The translations under genes and the position numbers were made by a program. From positions 1,986,501-2,050,500 of the forward strand of contig JAPYXD010000684.1 in NCBI GenBank assembly GCA_030998225.1: a stretch of 64,000 nucleotides of DNA, written 5' to 3'. The DNA comes from Diplolepis rosae (Eukaryota > Arthropoda > Insecta > Hymenoptera > Diplolepididae). Shown here piece after piece: positions 21,668 to 32,099 of the stretch; position 1 is the stretch's first letter, and each line of letters opens with the position of its first letter. The notes under the pieces were generated by a model that saw only the letters and a list, made by a program, of their open reading frames with translations, did no database searches and was not told where the DNA came from.

Positions 21668-23340
21668 TCATTCAGAGGAAGGATTTGGGTATTCAGAAGA
21701 GTTGTTTATTCCCCCATTGATTAGAACCTTGTGTACTGTCAATGGCAGTTTGAACCATTCATATAAGCTAACGTAAAGCTTCGCAGTTTCCTCACAATAT
21801 TCTTCAAATTTGATGAAGTCTATTCTCTTTCCAGATGTCATAGCTTGTAGAATAATGCAAAATTTTTCGATCAATACTTTGTCAACCCCGTTAATACTCG
21901 AAGTTAATTCAGGATCTTGGAAGAATCTTCGAGCAGTATTGCCATTATTGGATGTCCCACTCCCATGTTGTGGAACATCCACGATCAGGCCCACTTCCTC
22001 CCAAATTTCTTTTTGGATTATCTTTTTTGCTTCGCTCATTTTCTGCTTCTGATCGGGTAACATCGCTGCCCATTTGCAGAAATCTGAACGATACGCAATG
22101 TAAAGGATGTACTCCATGAAGTTTATCCAAGCATGTAGGGTGGAGAGACCGAAAGAGTAGTTTTCGATCTTCACAGGCAAGATTTTCACTTCTTCCAATT
22201 TGTTCATCATGGAGGGCTTTGCGCCGCATATATAAAACGATTGTGATGATGGAGTTTTAGTGAGCGCTTGGCAAACTTTTCCATCAACCATGGACATAAT
22301 CATTTTATGCGTGACTTTGCAACGAGTCCGACTTTGTCCGAACTTAATTGTTGTAGGTCTAAGTTTTTTTATTCCTTCTTTAATCAGCTTCACCTCAGAG
22401 GTGGTAGTCTCCATCGTTTCCTTCCCATAGCGGAAGCGCATTATCCTAGGAAGTCTTGATGACCCAGGACGTGGATTCTTCCAAATTGTCAAACCTTTAC
22501 CACTTATCGAGTCGAACATCTCCAATGCTAGAGGAACCATCGAAAAAATCAAGACGCTTGCATCTGACTTACTTGAATCGATGAAAGACTGAGTGTATGG
22601 ATTATGACCAGATGTCCCATCACATCCATACTTCGAAGTTAAAGTCATTGAAAAATTAGGTCCGCCAACTAAATTTAAAGGTATAATTCCAGGTATTTCC
22701 GTCAAGCGAGATACTGTATGATCCAGCAAGGCTTGAGTGTTGATACTTACACTCTCTTCCGTTATAATGAAATCACATTCTGGAGGGTAGCACCTTTTTT
22801 TGTCATCTGATAGACTCCTGTAGTGTGGGTAAATGTCAGCATTTTTAGCTTTCGCTTGGATGCGGATAATTTCATACTGGTATACACTTAATTTTGCGTC
22901 TTCAATTAATGCTAATGCCTCATCATCAGTGTAGCGTGTAATTCCTCCCATTTCTGAACCTGATAATTTGTCAGGTAATTCATTGTGTTCATCATCGTCT
23001 TTTGACGACAGGAATGCACACTGTATTTCCGACTCAGAATAACATTCCTGAATTTGAAGCAGTTTTGGTTGATTTTGAGCTATTCTCGAAATCATCTGAA
23101 AGTCTCCTCCCGGGCCCAACTCCAAAGAATTGTACAGAGAAATCTGAAAGTAGCCATTCCGCATTCCGGGCCCTGAATGTTGTTGCATTAAAGAAAGCAT
23201 TTTTCCACTTTCGTTCAAATCTGGACATGAAATAAGTTAACTTGGCTTCGACTGCTTTTAGATATTCGTCTCCGATGCCATAATTGGTTTTGATATGGCT
23301 CCTCTATTTTGAACACCGTTTGTGATCAGAAAATCACAAA
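21668..23340 (-). pseudogene. Transib transposase (RAG1-like core), frameshifted and C-terminally truncated
   Basis: The 516-codon frame 21668-23218 contains Transib/RAG1-core hallmarks: YGCDGTSGHNPY, whose aspartate sits where RAG1 has its first catalytic residue, then SDASVLIFSMVPL, FGLSTLHAWINFMEY, HGSGTSNNGNTARRFF and the C-terminal TAKLYVSLYEWF and VHKVLI. The true N-terminus lies in another frame: VEAKLTYFMSRFERKWKN (about 23200-23250) continues to SDDFENSSKSTK, so a frameshift lies near 23060. A TAG interrupts further upstream near 23300. About 100 or more C-terminal residues after VHKVLINGG are missing compared with the usual length of about 650-700. The enzyme would cut at the element ends by a hairpin mechanism like RAG1. 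This copy is unlikely to be active. Confidence 0.88.
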
Positions 23341-23355
23341 GAACTTGCTTCGGAA

Positions 23356-24874
23356 CTGTTAATTCATTAATTGTTAGAACAATGAATCTTAACGAAGATA
23401 AGGATAACGATAGCAACTTATGAAAGGATAACTTGAAACTTACAACTAATAGGACTCTATAATATGTATAACTTAAATCTAAAGAAGGATAATAGAATAA
23501 GAAGACAGTAATAACACGAAAACAATTTATTCACGAAACTGCACTTAATGAGGAATAATCCTTAATTATTGGATTCGAGAATAGTGGAAAAAAAAGTTGG
23601 GAAAACACAAGAAACAAATGGGTACGTGCCCAAACTTTTCACTGAACCTCTAAAGAAACGAGCGTATCAATTGTACGTTGAGTAAGAAAAAACATGTGAG
23701 AACCGGAACAAGTGGAAACCGAAACAAATTAAATAAAAAAAACCCAAGCACATAGAACGAATATGAATAAGTTTATCCAATTTTTGTGCTTACGGAAAAT
23801 GCAAGTCTATCTATTTTGTGATGAACCTTCAGGGAAAAAAACACGTGAGAACCGAAACAACTGAAACTGCAACGATTGGAAAAAAACGTCGATGCGAATC
23901 AATTGAATGAGTATACTCATTTCTCTCTGGTCCTGCAAGAAATGAAAGCGCATCAATTCGGAGTTTGACTATCGGTGACTAAAAACATGTGAGATCCGGA
24001 ACAAATGAAAAACGGCACAACTGATAATCGAAACACTCAAGGGTAACCAAAATGTATCTGAAATGAACATTCGAGCGGAGAATAAATTTTTCCAATCTAG
24101 AAACAGCTATTGGATGCATTTGCTGACTAGAATTGTTAATAACAATGGAAGATATTGTTTAATGTCAGTCCTTTCATTATACTTCTATTTTTGGTATATA
24201 ATAGACGATTTCACAAAGAAAAATGAATTTTTTCTACCAAAGAGTGACCGTTTAATACATTTGTTAATCAGTATTGTTAATAACAAATGTAAATATTCTT
24301 GATTGTGCTTTCCATTAATCGAAGCATCATTTTCGCAGAGGAAATTAATCAGGCAGAAAAAAAGGAATTTTATATATCCAGCGATGCCTGTTCATTGAAT
24401 TTGTTCATGAAATTTGTTTATAACAATATGAAAAATTATATTGCGGGAATGGATTGTAATAGAACAGTGATTCCAATCGACTCCGTGGAAAAAACGTGAG
24501 GAAAAGAACTTTCAGGCTCGAATATATAGAAAAAAAGATTTTTTCCATAAATTTTTTTATAACAATTGAACAGATTGCACGAACTTAACCTAAAATATCG
24601 GAATTTTCTTTGTGATTGTAAATCTATCAATTTCATACATTTTTGAGGTAATATCGACGAATATCATGGAGCAGGTAGCACAAATATGGAAAATTATGAT
24701 TTTTTTGCAATTTGCAACTTAAATAACAAAATAACCGCGTCTTTTCTGCAAAACCGGCCTCGACAGACTTCTTCAAAATTTAATTAGCTTTGATTAAAAA
24801 AAAAAGTCAAATCGTAGGAAAATTGTAGGCTCTGAATCATTTTGATCCCCAATTTTCTCATTCTACACACTGTG
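23356..24874 (-). repeat. Transib right terminal inverted repeat
   Basis: Partner of 19915-21402 and carrying the same box series in opposite orientation (for example TTGTTAATAACAA near 24274). The retained similarity over 1.5 kb suggests either a young element or copy correction between arms. Confidence 0.85.
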
Positions 24875-24879
24875 CGACG

Positions 24880-25822
24880 GGTCGTCTTGAGCATCAATAT
24901 TGGAGGAAAGGCTGAATCACCTAATATTAAATTATATAGTATACATATAAATAATAACGAAGGAATATTGGTAGTAGACACAGATGCGGAACTGAATTTG
25001 ATTAACCGCAAAAATGTTAATAAAAGTACGCAAATTAATTCTCAAATTAAATATCATTTATTTGACATTGTAGAGGAGGGTGTAAAAACAGTTGGAGAAG
25101 TGTATCTTGATGTAAACGGAGCTTCTTGTCCTTTTCGAGTAGTCCCAGATAACTTTCCCATAAATTGCGATGGGATGTTAGGGATGCCTTTCTTACCTGA
25201 TGCGATAATTGATTTAAAAACAAAAACAATAAAACATGCGTTAGGTAAGTTTCCTTTTACTACCCCACCTAAACGTACAACCCTATATCTGAGAGCGAGA
25301 ACGAAACCGATAGTAACATTACCAGTAACGAATACTAATATTAACGAGGGTTACCTACCTCTGATACCAACAGGACCAGGCGTGTATCTAGGCGAAACCT
25401 TGGCTACCGTGGTAGATTGACAGATTCGCGTTTATTGCATTAATGTGTGCACAAAAGATGTAGAAATTTTAGTTTCTCCTGTAAGTTTGGAAAAAGTAGA
25501 ATTTCTCGATAAAGCCCCCAGATCTCTGAAGAGAATTGTTGTGGATGAAGAATCTGAAAGTAAAAAGGATAAAAGATTTAGAGACTTACTAGCTACATTC
25601 AACCTAACCAATCTGAATTCTGAGAAAAAAAGTAGACTATTAAAATGTATAAAAAACTTTTCTTACCAATTTTTTCTTCCGGGTGATAAATTAACTTGTA
25701 CTAACATTCTTAAGCATAGCATCAATACTATCGACAATAATCCAGTACATAAATCAAACTATCGGTACCCTGTTATACATAAAGAAGTAATTAATACAGA
25801 AACAACAAATTTAAAGGGTTAC
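24880..25822 (+). pseudogene. pol: Gypsy-2 pol, protease and pre-RT linker
   Basis: Protease region with VVDTDAELNLI at 24974-25003: the catalytic DTG has become DTD, which would abolish activity. A later DGMLGMPFLPD block fits the retropepsin core. A TGA at 25418-25420 breaks the frame. The next open part (25445-25846) holds the linker to RT, with FSYQFFLPGDKLTCTN, closely paralleled in Gypsy-3 by FPYQFFIKGDKLGCTN. It runs into the palindromic MITE at 25823. Confidence 0.85.
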
Positions 25823-26331
25823 AAAGCTATCGTAAAGCTATCCTAAAGTAGCATTATAACTTATGAATGAGGCAAAATAAATATTCAAAATGTTTTTGTC
25901 CTTATTCTACGTTAAAAATAACGTTAAAAAGTAATGGACATATGCAATAATTTTATTTATTAACGCTAAAAATTAAAAAAACATAATACCTGTGATTGAA
26001 GGCATTCCAGTGGTTCACCTTTTGTGGAACGTCTCCACGGTTAAAGTTGACCATTGGTTGGAGTGAGGCACTACTATACTTTCATCTCACTCTAACAAAT
26101 AGTCAATCCTGACGGTGACGACATGGAAAGTGATGAACCACTGCACTGCCTTTAATGACAGGTATTATGTTTTTTTTTTAATTTTTAGCGTTAATAAATA
26201 AAATTATTGCATATGTCCATTACCTTTTAACGTTATTTTTAACGTAGAATAAGGATAAAAACATTTTGAATATTTATTTTGCCTCATTCAAGAGTTATAA
26301 TGCTACTTTACGATAGCTTTACGATAGCTTT
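25823..26331. mobile_element. Palindromic MITE in Gypsy-2, arms about 185-200 bp
   Basis: The left arm from AAAGCTATCGTAAAGCTATC pairs with the right arm ending GATAGCTTTACGATAGCTTT, with only a few mismatches, around a 130-bp centre. The outer parts are short tandem copies of an 11-12-bp unit (TAAAGCTATCG). No coding capacity. The target duplication is unclear; the bases after 26331 (ACGCTACAGCGTAAAGC) continue the repeat motif, so the true right end may be slightly further out. Confidence 0.8.
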
Positions 26332-26359
26332 ACGCTACAGCGTAAAGCTAGCGTTCAGC

Positions 26360-26838
26360 CAGTTCGCTAGGGAATGCCATATCCACTTCAAATTCATCAT
26401 ACAATTCTCCGGTCTGGGTGGTTCCAAAAAAATCTGACTCCAAGGGGAACAAAAGATGGAGGATGGTCACAGACTATCGTGCCCTCAATGAAAAGACCGT
26501 TGGAGATGCTAACCCCCTGCCTAATATCACGGAAATTTTGGATCAGCTGGGGGGTGCCAAATACTTTACAGTGCTCGATCTTGCTTCTGTTTTTCTTTAG
26601 ATTGAAGTCGAGCCTGCTGATAGGTATAAAACGGCCTTCTCTACACCCTTTGGTCACTACCAATTCAATCGAATGCCTTTTGGATTAAAGAACGCGCCTG
26701 CAACGTTTCAAAGACTTATGGATCGCGTGCTTACTGGTTTACAAGGTATAGAAATGTTCGTATACATGGACAATATAGTCATCTACGCGAAATCATTGAA
26801 AGAGCATAATGAACAATTAGAGAATCTTTTAGGGCGTT
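26360..26838 (+). pseudogene. pol: Gypsy-2 pol, RT N-terminal and catalytic part
   Basis: Motifs are [51 protein letters not shown], and YMDN near 26763 in place of YVDD/YLDD, so the second catalytic aspartate is lost. An in-frame TAG near 26600 and a frame change separate two open pieces (26418-26600 and 26673-26838). The reading breaks at the piggyBac-like insertion (LLGR, then LTAGLVL after it). Confidence 0.85.
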
Positions 26839-26842
26839 TTAA

Positions 26843-27243
26843 CCCACAGTTACCAAACTTAAAAATTGTTACACGGTTACCAAACCCTAGAAGATTTCCC
26901 TCTGCGTGTTGGAACATCTGCAGTGTTGCCAAATGTGGCGATTACTTGGCTGAACGTGCAACATCAAAATATGGCAACACCGCACTCTCGAACTCAAGCT
27001 ATTTCAATTGCACGAAAGCCAAACTATGGAGGGACTCCCTCAGAATTCACGTTACCTTTGGTTTTGAAAAGTGATTATTGAATGAGTATTCTACTTGAAC
27101 ATTTTTTATTGCTACAAAAAGCTTCAGGAATAATTCCTGGAAAGGTATTAAAACGAACCAGACTGTGTGAAGCGTAAATTATAAGTTATTTCGAAAAAAC
27201 TGACCCCACCGAGGGAATCCCTCATATGTTTGGTAACGGAGGA
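26843..27243. mobile_element. piggyBac-like MITE with TTAA duplication
   Basis: About 400 bp inserted in RT and flanked by TTAA at 26839-26842 and 27244-27247, the target duplication of piggyBac-type elements. The ends share inverted GTTACCAAAC (left CCCACAGTTACCAAAC, right GTTTGGTAACGGAGGA). The left end begins CCC as is usual for piggyBac. No transposase; non-autonomous. Confidence 0.75.
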
Positions 27244-27246
27244 TTA

Positions 27247-27840
27247 ATAACAGCAGGGCTTGTGCTTCAACCAGATAAATGTAGATTTTTATGTAAAGAA
27301 ATAGGGTATTTAGGACACGTAATTTCTGAAGTAGGAGTAAAACCAAATCTGAAAAAGATAGAAGTCGTTAGTAAATTTCCTTGTACAAAAGGCCGCAAAA
27401 ACGTTAAACAGTTTTTGGGCTTAGCTGGACATTATTGCCGGTTTATACCTGATTTTGCGTCTATCTCGAAGCCTATGACTGTACTTTTGACAAAAAATGT
27501 ATCATTTACTTGGACTGAAACCGCACAGATGGCTTTCAACAAATTAAAAAACATTCTTTGTTCAAAGCCTATTTTACAGTACCCAGATTTCACAAAACCT
27601 TTCATAGTTACAACTGACGCATCCGACTATGCTTTAGGCGCGATTCTCACTTAGGGCGCTATCGGGAAAGACTTGCCAATTGCGTTTGCAATCTGGCTAG
27701 ACCAATTAAAAGATCCCACAATGGGTTCTCGCTTAGCTCGCTGGAAAATAAAATTGCAAGAGTACGATTATAAAATTACATTTAAACCAGGTAAGGTGAA
27801 TGCTAATACAGATGCGTTGTCTCGTAATCCTATACAGTTG
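27247..27840 (+). pseudogene. pol: Gypsy-2 pol, RT thumb and partial RNase H
   Basis: The frame continues with LQPDKCRFLCKEIGYLGHVI and FLGLAGHYCRFIPDF, then TTDASDYALGAIL of RNase H. After a TAG at 27652-27654 about 50 codons present in Gypsy-3 (the EKELYAIIF and TDHRPL region) are missing, and the reading resumes at DPTMGSRLARWKIKLQEYDY and ends with NTDALSRNP. RNase H is therefore internally deleted. Confidence 0.85.
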
Positions 27841-28983
27841 AATGATTCTAAAAATAAAACGGGATCAGAGGAAGTGAATGATGGAAACAAAACTAAGGAA
27901 AATTCTGAGTGTTTGTTTCAATGGAAGCAATGTTCTCTATCATGAGTATCCCATAGAGAGAGTTTTTAGTACTGCTGCGAGAAAGAACGAAGATTTTGAT
28001 AGTGTGGTTGTAAATGTAAATAAATGCTCGAATGATGAAAATTGTGAAGACTTTGATACAAATAATGGAATGAATGAGAACAGGTTGGTTAATGAATTAA
28101 TTGAAAATGAGAAAATTCTCAGTAGTGAGGATGAATGTCAAGCTCCAAGCTTATCACCCCAGCCCATTTCTGATCAAAAGTTACCCTATCAGGTCGAGTC
28201 AGACAAATGTGGGGATGTGAATTTCGGGTCAGGTTCTTGCGTCACACCTAAGGTCATTCAACTCAGCGATCGAGAGTCGAAGTTAGGCAAGGGTTGTAAG
28301 AGTGGAACGAATGGCATCTATCATCAGTGTCAGCTATGACCTGGCGATAAGGGAGGGAAAAATACGAGAGTTAATAGGAAGAGAAGAGCTAGCAGCTCGT
28401 GGGCTACCAGGGGAGGAGGAAAGAATCGCTTCTCCTTTGGGAGTGGAGAACAGCCGATGATTGAGATGCCCTCACTGGGTGAGGGGTTGTCAACACGCGG
28501 GGTCATTCCTTATAAGAAAGGGGAAAGATGCACTGAAAGAGGGGTCGTTTACTCCGAGGATTGGTTACTGAAGAAAAGTACCAATCCCCCTGCCGAGGGG
28601 TGCAACAGTGTTTCTGCAGGACACTCGAGAAAGTCGAAGAGTTGTGACGAATTAAAAGATAACGAAGGAAATAAAGTTAATGATTACCACGTCAATAATG
28701 ACGATGAAAATGAATTGAGCGAGAACGAATACAAGCGCATTAGCAGAAGCAACACCAGTATTAATTACAGAAGGAAAGCAGGGCAACCAGATACTTACAA
28801 CATTGTTCCAACTAAGTAAAGATAAATTTTGGATGAGAGACGACAATATTATTAATTTCTCCTCGTGTGACGGAGTTCTAATCACCCCCGTAGGAAGAGA
28901 GCCCAGCGACAATTCCATTATTAAGATCTCCGACCTGAAAGAAATAAATGCTGAATTAGGTTATGTTTCATCTATTGGAACTA
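27841..28983 (+). pseudogene. pol: Gypsy-2 pol, spacer between RNase H and integrase
   Basis: Broken open frames (27878-28339, 28457-28819, 28803-28983) correspond to the spacer of Gypsy-3. Two conserved islands stand out: HEYPIERVF (Gypsy-3 has HEYPIEKVF), and RDDNIINFSSCDGVLITPVG followed by DNSIIKISDLKE (Gypsy-3 has RDDNLINFVTYDGVLTTPVG and DNSLIKLSDIRE). The islands have no function known to me. The sequence ends at the mariner insertion before any integrase motif. Confidence 0.7.
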
Positions 28984-30070
28984 TAACTTAATTCGTGCGG
29001 TTTGCTAAGAGATGGCGTAACTTGATTATTATCCTATCGTTCCAATATTCCGAACATGCGGTGGAAAGCTACTGTCATTGTGCGTCTTTTTCAGTATATG
29101 TCATTCATTTGAAGCGTAAACAACAATAATTTTTTTTCACTCAAATATGTCGAACTTTGTGCCTGAAAAAGTGTTTTTGTGGGGAGTTCTTCTTCATTAC
29201 TTTAATATGAAGAAAACTGCTGCCGAAAGTCATCATATTTTGGTGGGAGTTTATGGTGAACATGCTCTATGAGCGAACGTGCCAAAAGTGGTTTGAACGA
29301 TTTAAAAGTGGTGATTTTGGCTTGGAAGACGAAGAACGTCCTGGGCAGCCAAAAAAGTTTGAAGATGAACTGGAAGCATTACTCGATGAAGATTGTTGCC
29401 AAACACAAGAAGAGCTCGCAGAATCTTTGGGAGTCACTCAAGCAGCCATTTTAAAACGTTTGAAAGCAGCCGGATACATTCAAAAGGAAGGAAATTGGGT
29501 TCCACATGAACTCAAGCCGAGAGACGTTGAAAGGCGGTTTTGCATGTCCGAAATGCAATGAGAACCCGAAGCGCAAAAGTCATATGTGAAACTGGGTGAA
29601 ACCATCAATGGAGAACGCTACCGAACACAATCAATCCGTTTGAAGAGAGAAATAGCCGAAAAACGCCCGGAATATGCGACCAGACACGAGGCAATAATTT
29701 TCCATCATGACAACGCTCGGCCCCATGTTGCTACTCCGGTTAAGAACTATTTGGAAAACAGTGGATGGGAAGTTTTACCCCACCCGCCTTACAGCCTAGA
29801 CCTTGCCCCTTCTGACTACCATTTGTTCTGGTCGATGCAGAACGTCCTCACTGGAATACGGTTCACATCAGAACAGGGTATCAAAAATTGGCTTGATTCA
29901 TTCTTGGCCGCCAAGCCGGCGCAGTTCTTTTGGGATGGAATCCATAAATTGCCAGAAAGATGGGAAAAAGTCATAGCTTCAGATGGGCAATACTTTGAAT
30001 AATACTATTGTGCATGTTTTTCTTAAATAAACGTTTGAATTTTGAAAAAAAAACCGCAAGAATTAAGTTA
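28984..30070 (+). mobile_element. mariner element (mellifera-like group), internally deleted
   Basis: Inverted ends TAACTTAATTCGTGCGG and CCGCAAGAATTAAGTTA, each flanked by TA (28982-28983 and 30071-30072). Length 1087 bp against about 1.3 kb for complete mariners. It carries a broken transposase. Confidence 0.9.
29147..30002 (+). pseudogene. mariner transposase, missing the first catalytic aspartate
   Basis: Start ATG 29147 (MSNFVPEKVFLWG). A frameshift near 29265 precedes RTCQKWFERFKSGDF. The DNA-binding region GVTQAAILKRLKA and the WVPHELKPRD block are present. After FCMSEMQ comes a TGA and a deletion that removes the segment that should hold VTGDEKW with the first catalytic D. The remainder has HHDNARPHVA (second D) and LDLAPSDYHLF (third D of the D,D34D triad), then runs to TAA at 30000-30002. 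A cut-and-paste transposase in origin; inactive here. Confidence 0.9.
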
Positions 30071-30072
30071 TA

Positions 30073-30340
30073 GATTCAATAATTTAAAAAAAACATTTTT
30101 TTCGTTTTTAGCACTGAATATTTTTAAAATACTTCGTTCTTGCTTTGATTTGAAAATATAAATAGCGAAGAGTAATGAATTTTAAAAGAAAGTACGATTT
30201 TCCACACGATACATGATTGAAATTCGAAGAAAAGAATTTTTATTGAAAAATAATTATCAAATATTCATTAAATGGCATAATTTTTATCAAGAAATTAGAT
30301 AAAAAAGCATTTTGATGAATTAAAAATATTGACGGCAGCA
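30073..30340. other. AT-rich DNA without recognisable gene
   Basis: Follows the mariner. No Gypsy-2 integrase sequence is found here. Confidence 0.5.
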
Positions 30341-30341
30341 A

Positions 30342-30410
30342 GAATTGAATTGAACCCTCAGTCTCCCACCTCCAAGGCAAGAGCACTACTCCTCTACTAG
30401 ATCATCCAGT
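30342..30410 (-). repeat. Degenerate tRNA-like sequence
   Basis: Read on the minus strand, CTAGTAGAGGAGTAGTGCTC, then TTGCCTTGGAGGTGGGAG and GAGGGTTCAATTC resemble a tRNA D-arm, anticodon arm and box B. The T-stem does not pair properly, so it is not a functional tRNA; a SINE head or tRNA pseudogene is possible. Confidence 0.35.
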
Positions 30411-31170
30411 GATCTCAGTCTAGGAACTCTAGGATCCCAGAATCTGGGAGTTGGCGGTTCCCATCACGCTCCCATGTGGGGGCACACACAATCAAGCACG
30501 CCGTGACCTCGCCTCAATCTCACACTGTCGGCTGTTGAGCCAAAATCGAGAAATATGTTTCTCTCTACTTCGTGTAAAAGACACGCGAAGTAGACGAAAA
30601 ATTAAAAATTTGAATATTTTTTGAAGTATGTAACATTTGTCGCATGAAAATTTTGATAAATAAATGTAAATTAGGAGTTTCATAATTTTAAAAAACGAAT
30701 GAATTACATCTGAAATTACATAAGAATTTAAACCTTAAATTCTTTTGGTATGATGCTAAATTTACAAAACTTTACTTTGTAAATTTTTATAGAGTAAAGT
30801 ACTTTGAATAAATTTTTTTGAAGTACTTAATATCTTATACATGATAATTTCAATAAATGAATGTAAATGAAGTTTTTACTGATTTAAAAAAGTACATAAG
30901 TTATATCAAAGTCCGCATAAAAATTTATATCTCAAAATTGTCTTGGTATGAAGCTAAGTTGACAAACCACAGTTAAAACACAGTAAGCCTTAACAGATCA
31001 AACTGTTGCACATCAAACTGACTACCAATTTGGGATCAAAAAGATCCACTTTTGAAAGTCAAAAAATAAATATGTGTACAAGTTCACTCGTATCTGTCGA
31101 GCGGCAATTGCTACTTGTTTATTTATTTCTGAATTTTGTACTATGTGAAATATCATCAAGTAGGTAAAGA
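30411..31170. other. Mostly AT-rich DNA without recognisable gene
   Basis: A GC-richer patch (to about 30540) is followed by a hairpin CTACTTCG / CGAAGTAG near 30566-30597. Similar segments recur near 30610-30680 and 30820-30880 (ATTTTGATAAATAAATGTAAAT, variants), suggesting an old duplication. Confidence 0.45.
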
Positions 31171-31640
31171 AATTTGTTTTTTAAATTCTCATTATCGATG
31201 AGAAGGTATTAGTTTTATGTGAAAAAAGACTTTCGAAATTTTCATCATATCTTTACGATTTGAGACCCCCTGAGTCAGAAAAAGTGGTTTTTACGAAAGT
31301 GTCTGTCTGTCTGTAGTAGGTATTTTAGGTAGGAGGTATATTTTATTATCGGAGCCGAAAAAGTAAGGATAAAAGTTCGTTAACCATCTATATCCTAGAC
31401 CATTTTTACTTTATTTTAGCATGTTAAAACTTGAAAAAAGTCTATATCTAAATTCCATTTTTCAGTTGAATTATTCGAAATACGAAAAAAAGTTAAAATA
31501 TGTAAAATGCAAAAGAAATGTAAGAATGAAAATTTGTTTGTATCAATAGTCTACAAATTTTGTATGAGACAGTTTCTGATAAAACGTATATTTTCTTTTG
31601 TTCCAATTTTAAAAAATACGATTGCATATTTTTATTCTGG
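31171..31640 (+). repeat. Dispersed modular repeat, copy 2
   Basis: Begins TCTCATTATCGATGAGAAGG and shares with copy 3 (49827 onwards) the run GAGACCCCCTGA, the GTCTGTCTGTCTG microsatellite, GTAGTAGGT, TATCGGAGCCGAAAAAGTAAGG and the ATTCCATTTTTCAG module with ATACGAAAAAA. Shorter than copy 3 through internal deletions. Confidence 0.7.
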
Positions 31641-31649
31641 ACCATTTTC

Positions 31650-31980
31650 TACACTGAGAAAAAAGTTTCTTTGAATTAAAGAAACATTTCTTTAATATAC
31701 GGTTAAAGAAAAAATTTCTTTGAAAACTACGTGAAATACATGGGTTTTCAATGCATCACCTAGAAAACAGTTTTCGACGTGTCGTTACATAATCCTGCAT
31801 TAGACCATAGTTTCATGACATTTTAAATTTCATTATTTGAATTTAAATGAAATCTTGAACTCGGATGGCTGGGTGTGAGCTCTTCACGTTTAAGAGTGGA
31901 AACTCACCTCACCTAGAGTGGAAACACTTCTTGAAAAAAAGGAATAAAACTATTTAATATAATTATATTATAAACAGGGT
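31650..31980 (+). repeat. Element fragment beginning TA-CACTGAGAAAAAAG
   Basis: The start resembles the ends of the element at 51601-52871 and the MITE at 56217-56496, followed by TTTCTTTGAATTAAAGAAA-type short repeats. No matching right end was found. Confidence 0.35.
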
Positions 31981-32023
31981 AATTAAATAAATGAATAAAG
32001 ATTATTCAATTAGGTAAAATAAA

Positions 32024-32026
<3 letters not shown>

Positions 32027-32055
<29 letters not shown>
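32027..32055. repeat. (AT)n microsatellite
   Basis: About 29 bases of uninterrupted alternating AT. Confidence 0.95.
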
Positions 32056-32099
32056 CTTTGAAATGTTACATATTACATTAACTTAAAACATATAATTTA

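Larger units (their letters stand above)
19915..24874 (-). mobile_element. Transib (RAG1-like) DNA transposon with about 1.5-kb terminal inverted repeats
   Basis: The ends are CACAGTGTGTAGAATGAG and its reverse complement, flanked by a 5-bp duplication CGACG at 19910-19914 and 24875-24879. Transib elements are known for 5-bp GC-rich target duplications and for ends resembling the V(D)J recombination heptamer; here the first seven bases are CACAGTG exactly. An A-rich block (CAAAATGA) follows about 22-23 bp after the heptamer. The inverted repeats extend far inside: 19915 to about 21402 against about 23356 to 24874. The minus-strand transposase lies between them. The element sits between the Gypsy-2 nucleocapsid and protease regions, so it inserted after that retrotransposon. 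Confidence 0.9.
17696..28983 (+). mobile_element. Gypsy-2: Ty3/Gypsy element broken by five insertions
   Basis: Remaining parts in order: gag, protease, RT, partial RNase H and the RH-IN spacer. Insertions: a THAP-coding insert at 18573-19095, Transib at 19915-24874, a palindromic MITE at 25823-26331, a piggyBac-like MITE at 26843-27243, and a mariner at 28984-30070 where integrase would be expected to begin. No integrase is found after the mariner, so the 3' end is deleted or lies elsewhere. It is closest to Gypsy-3 (35417-39250) in protein sequence. Its LTRs were not identified. Confidence 0.85.
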
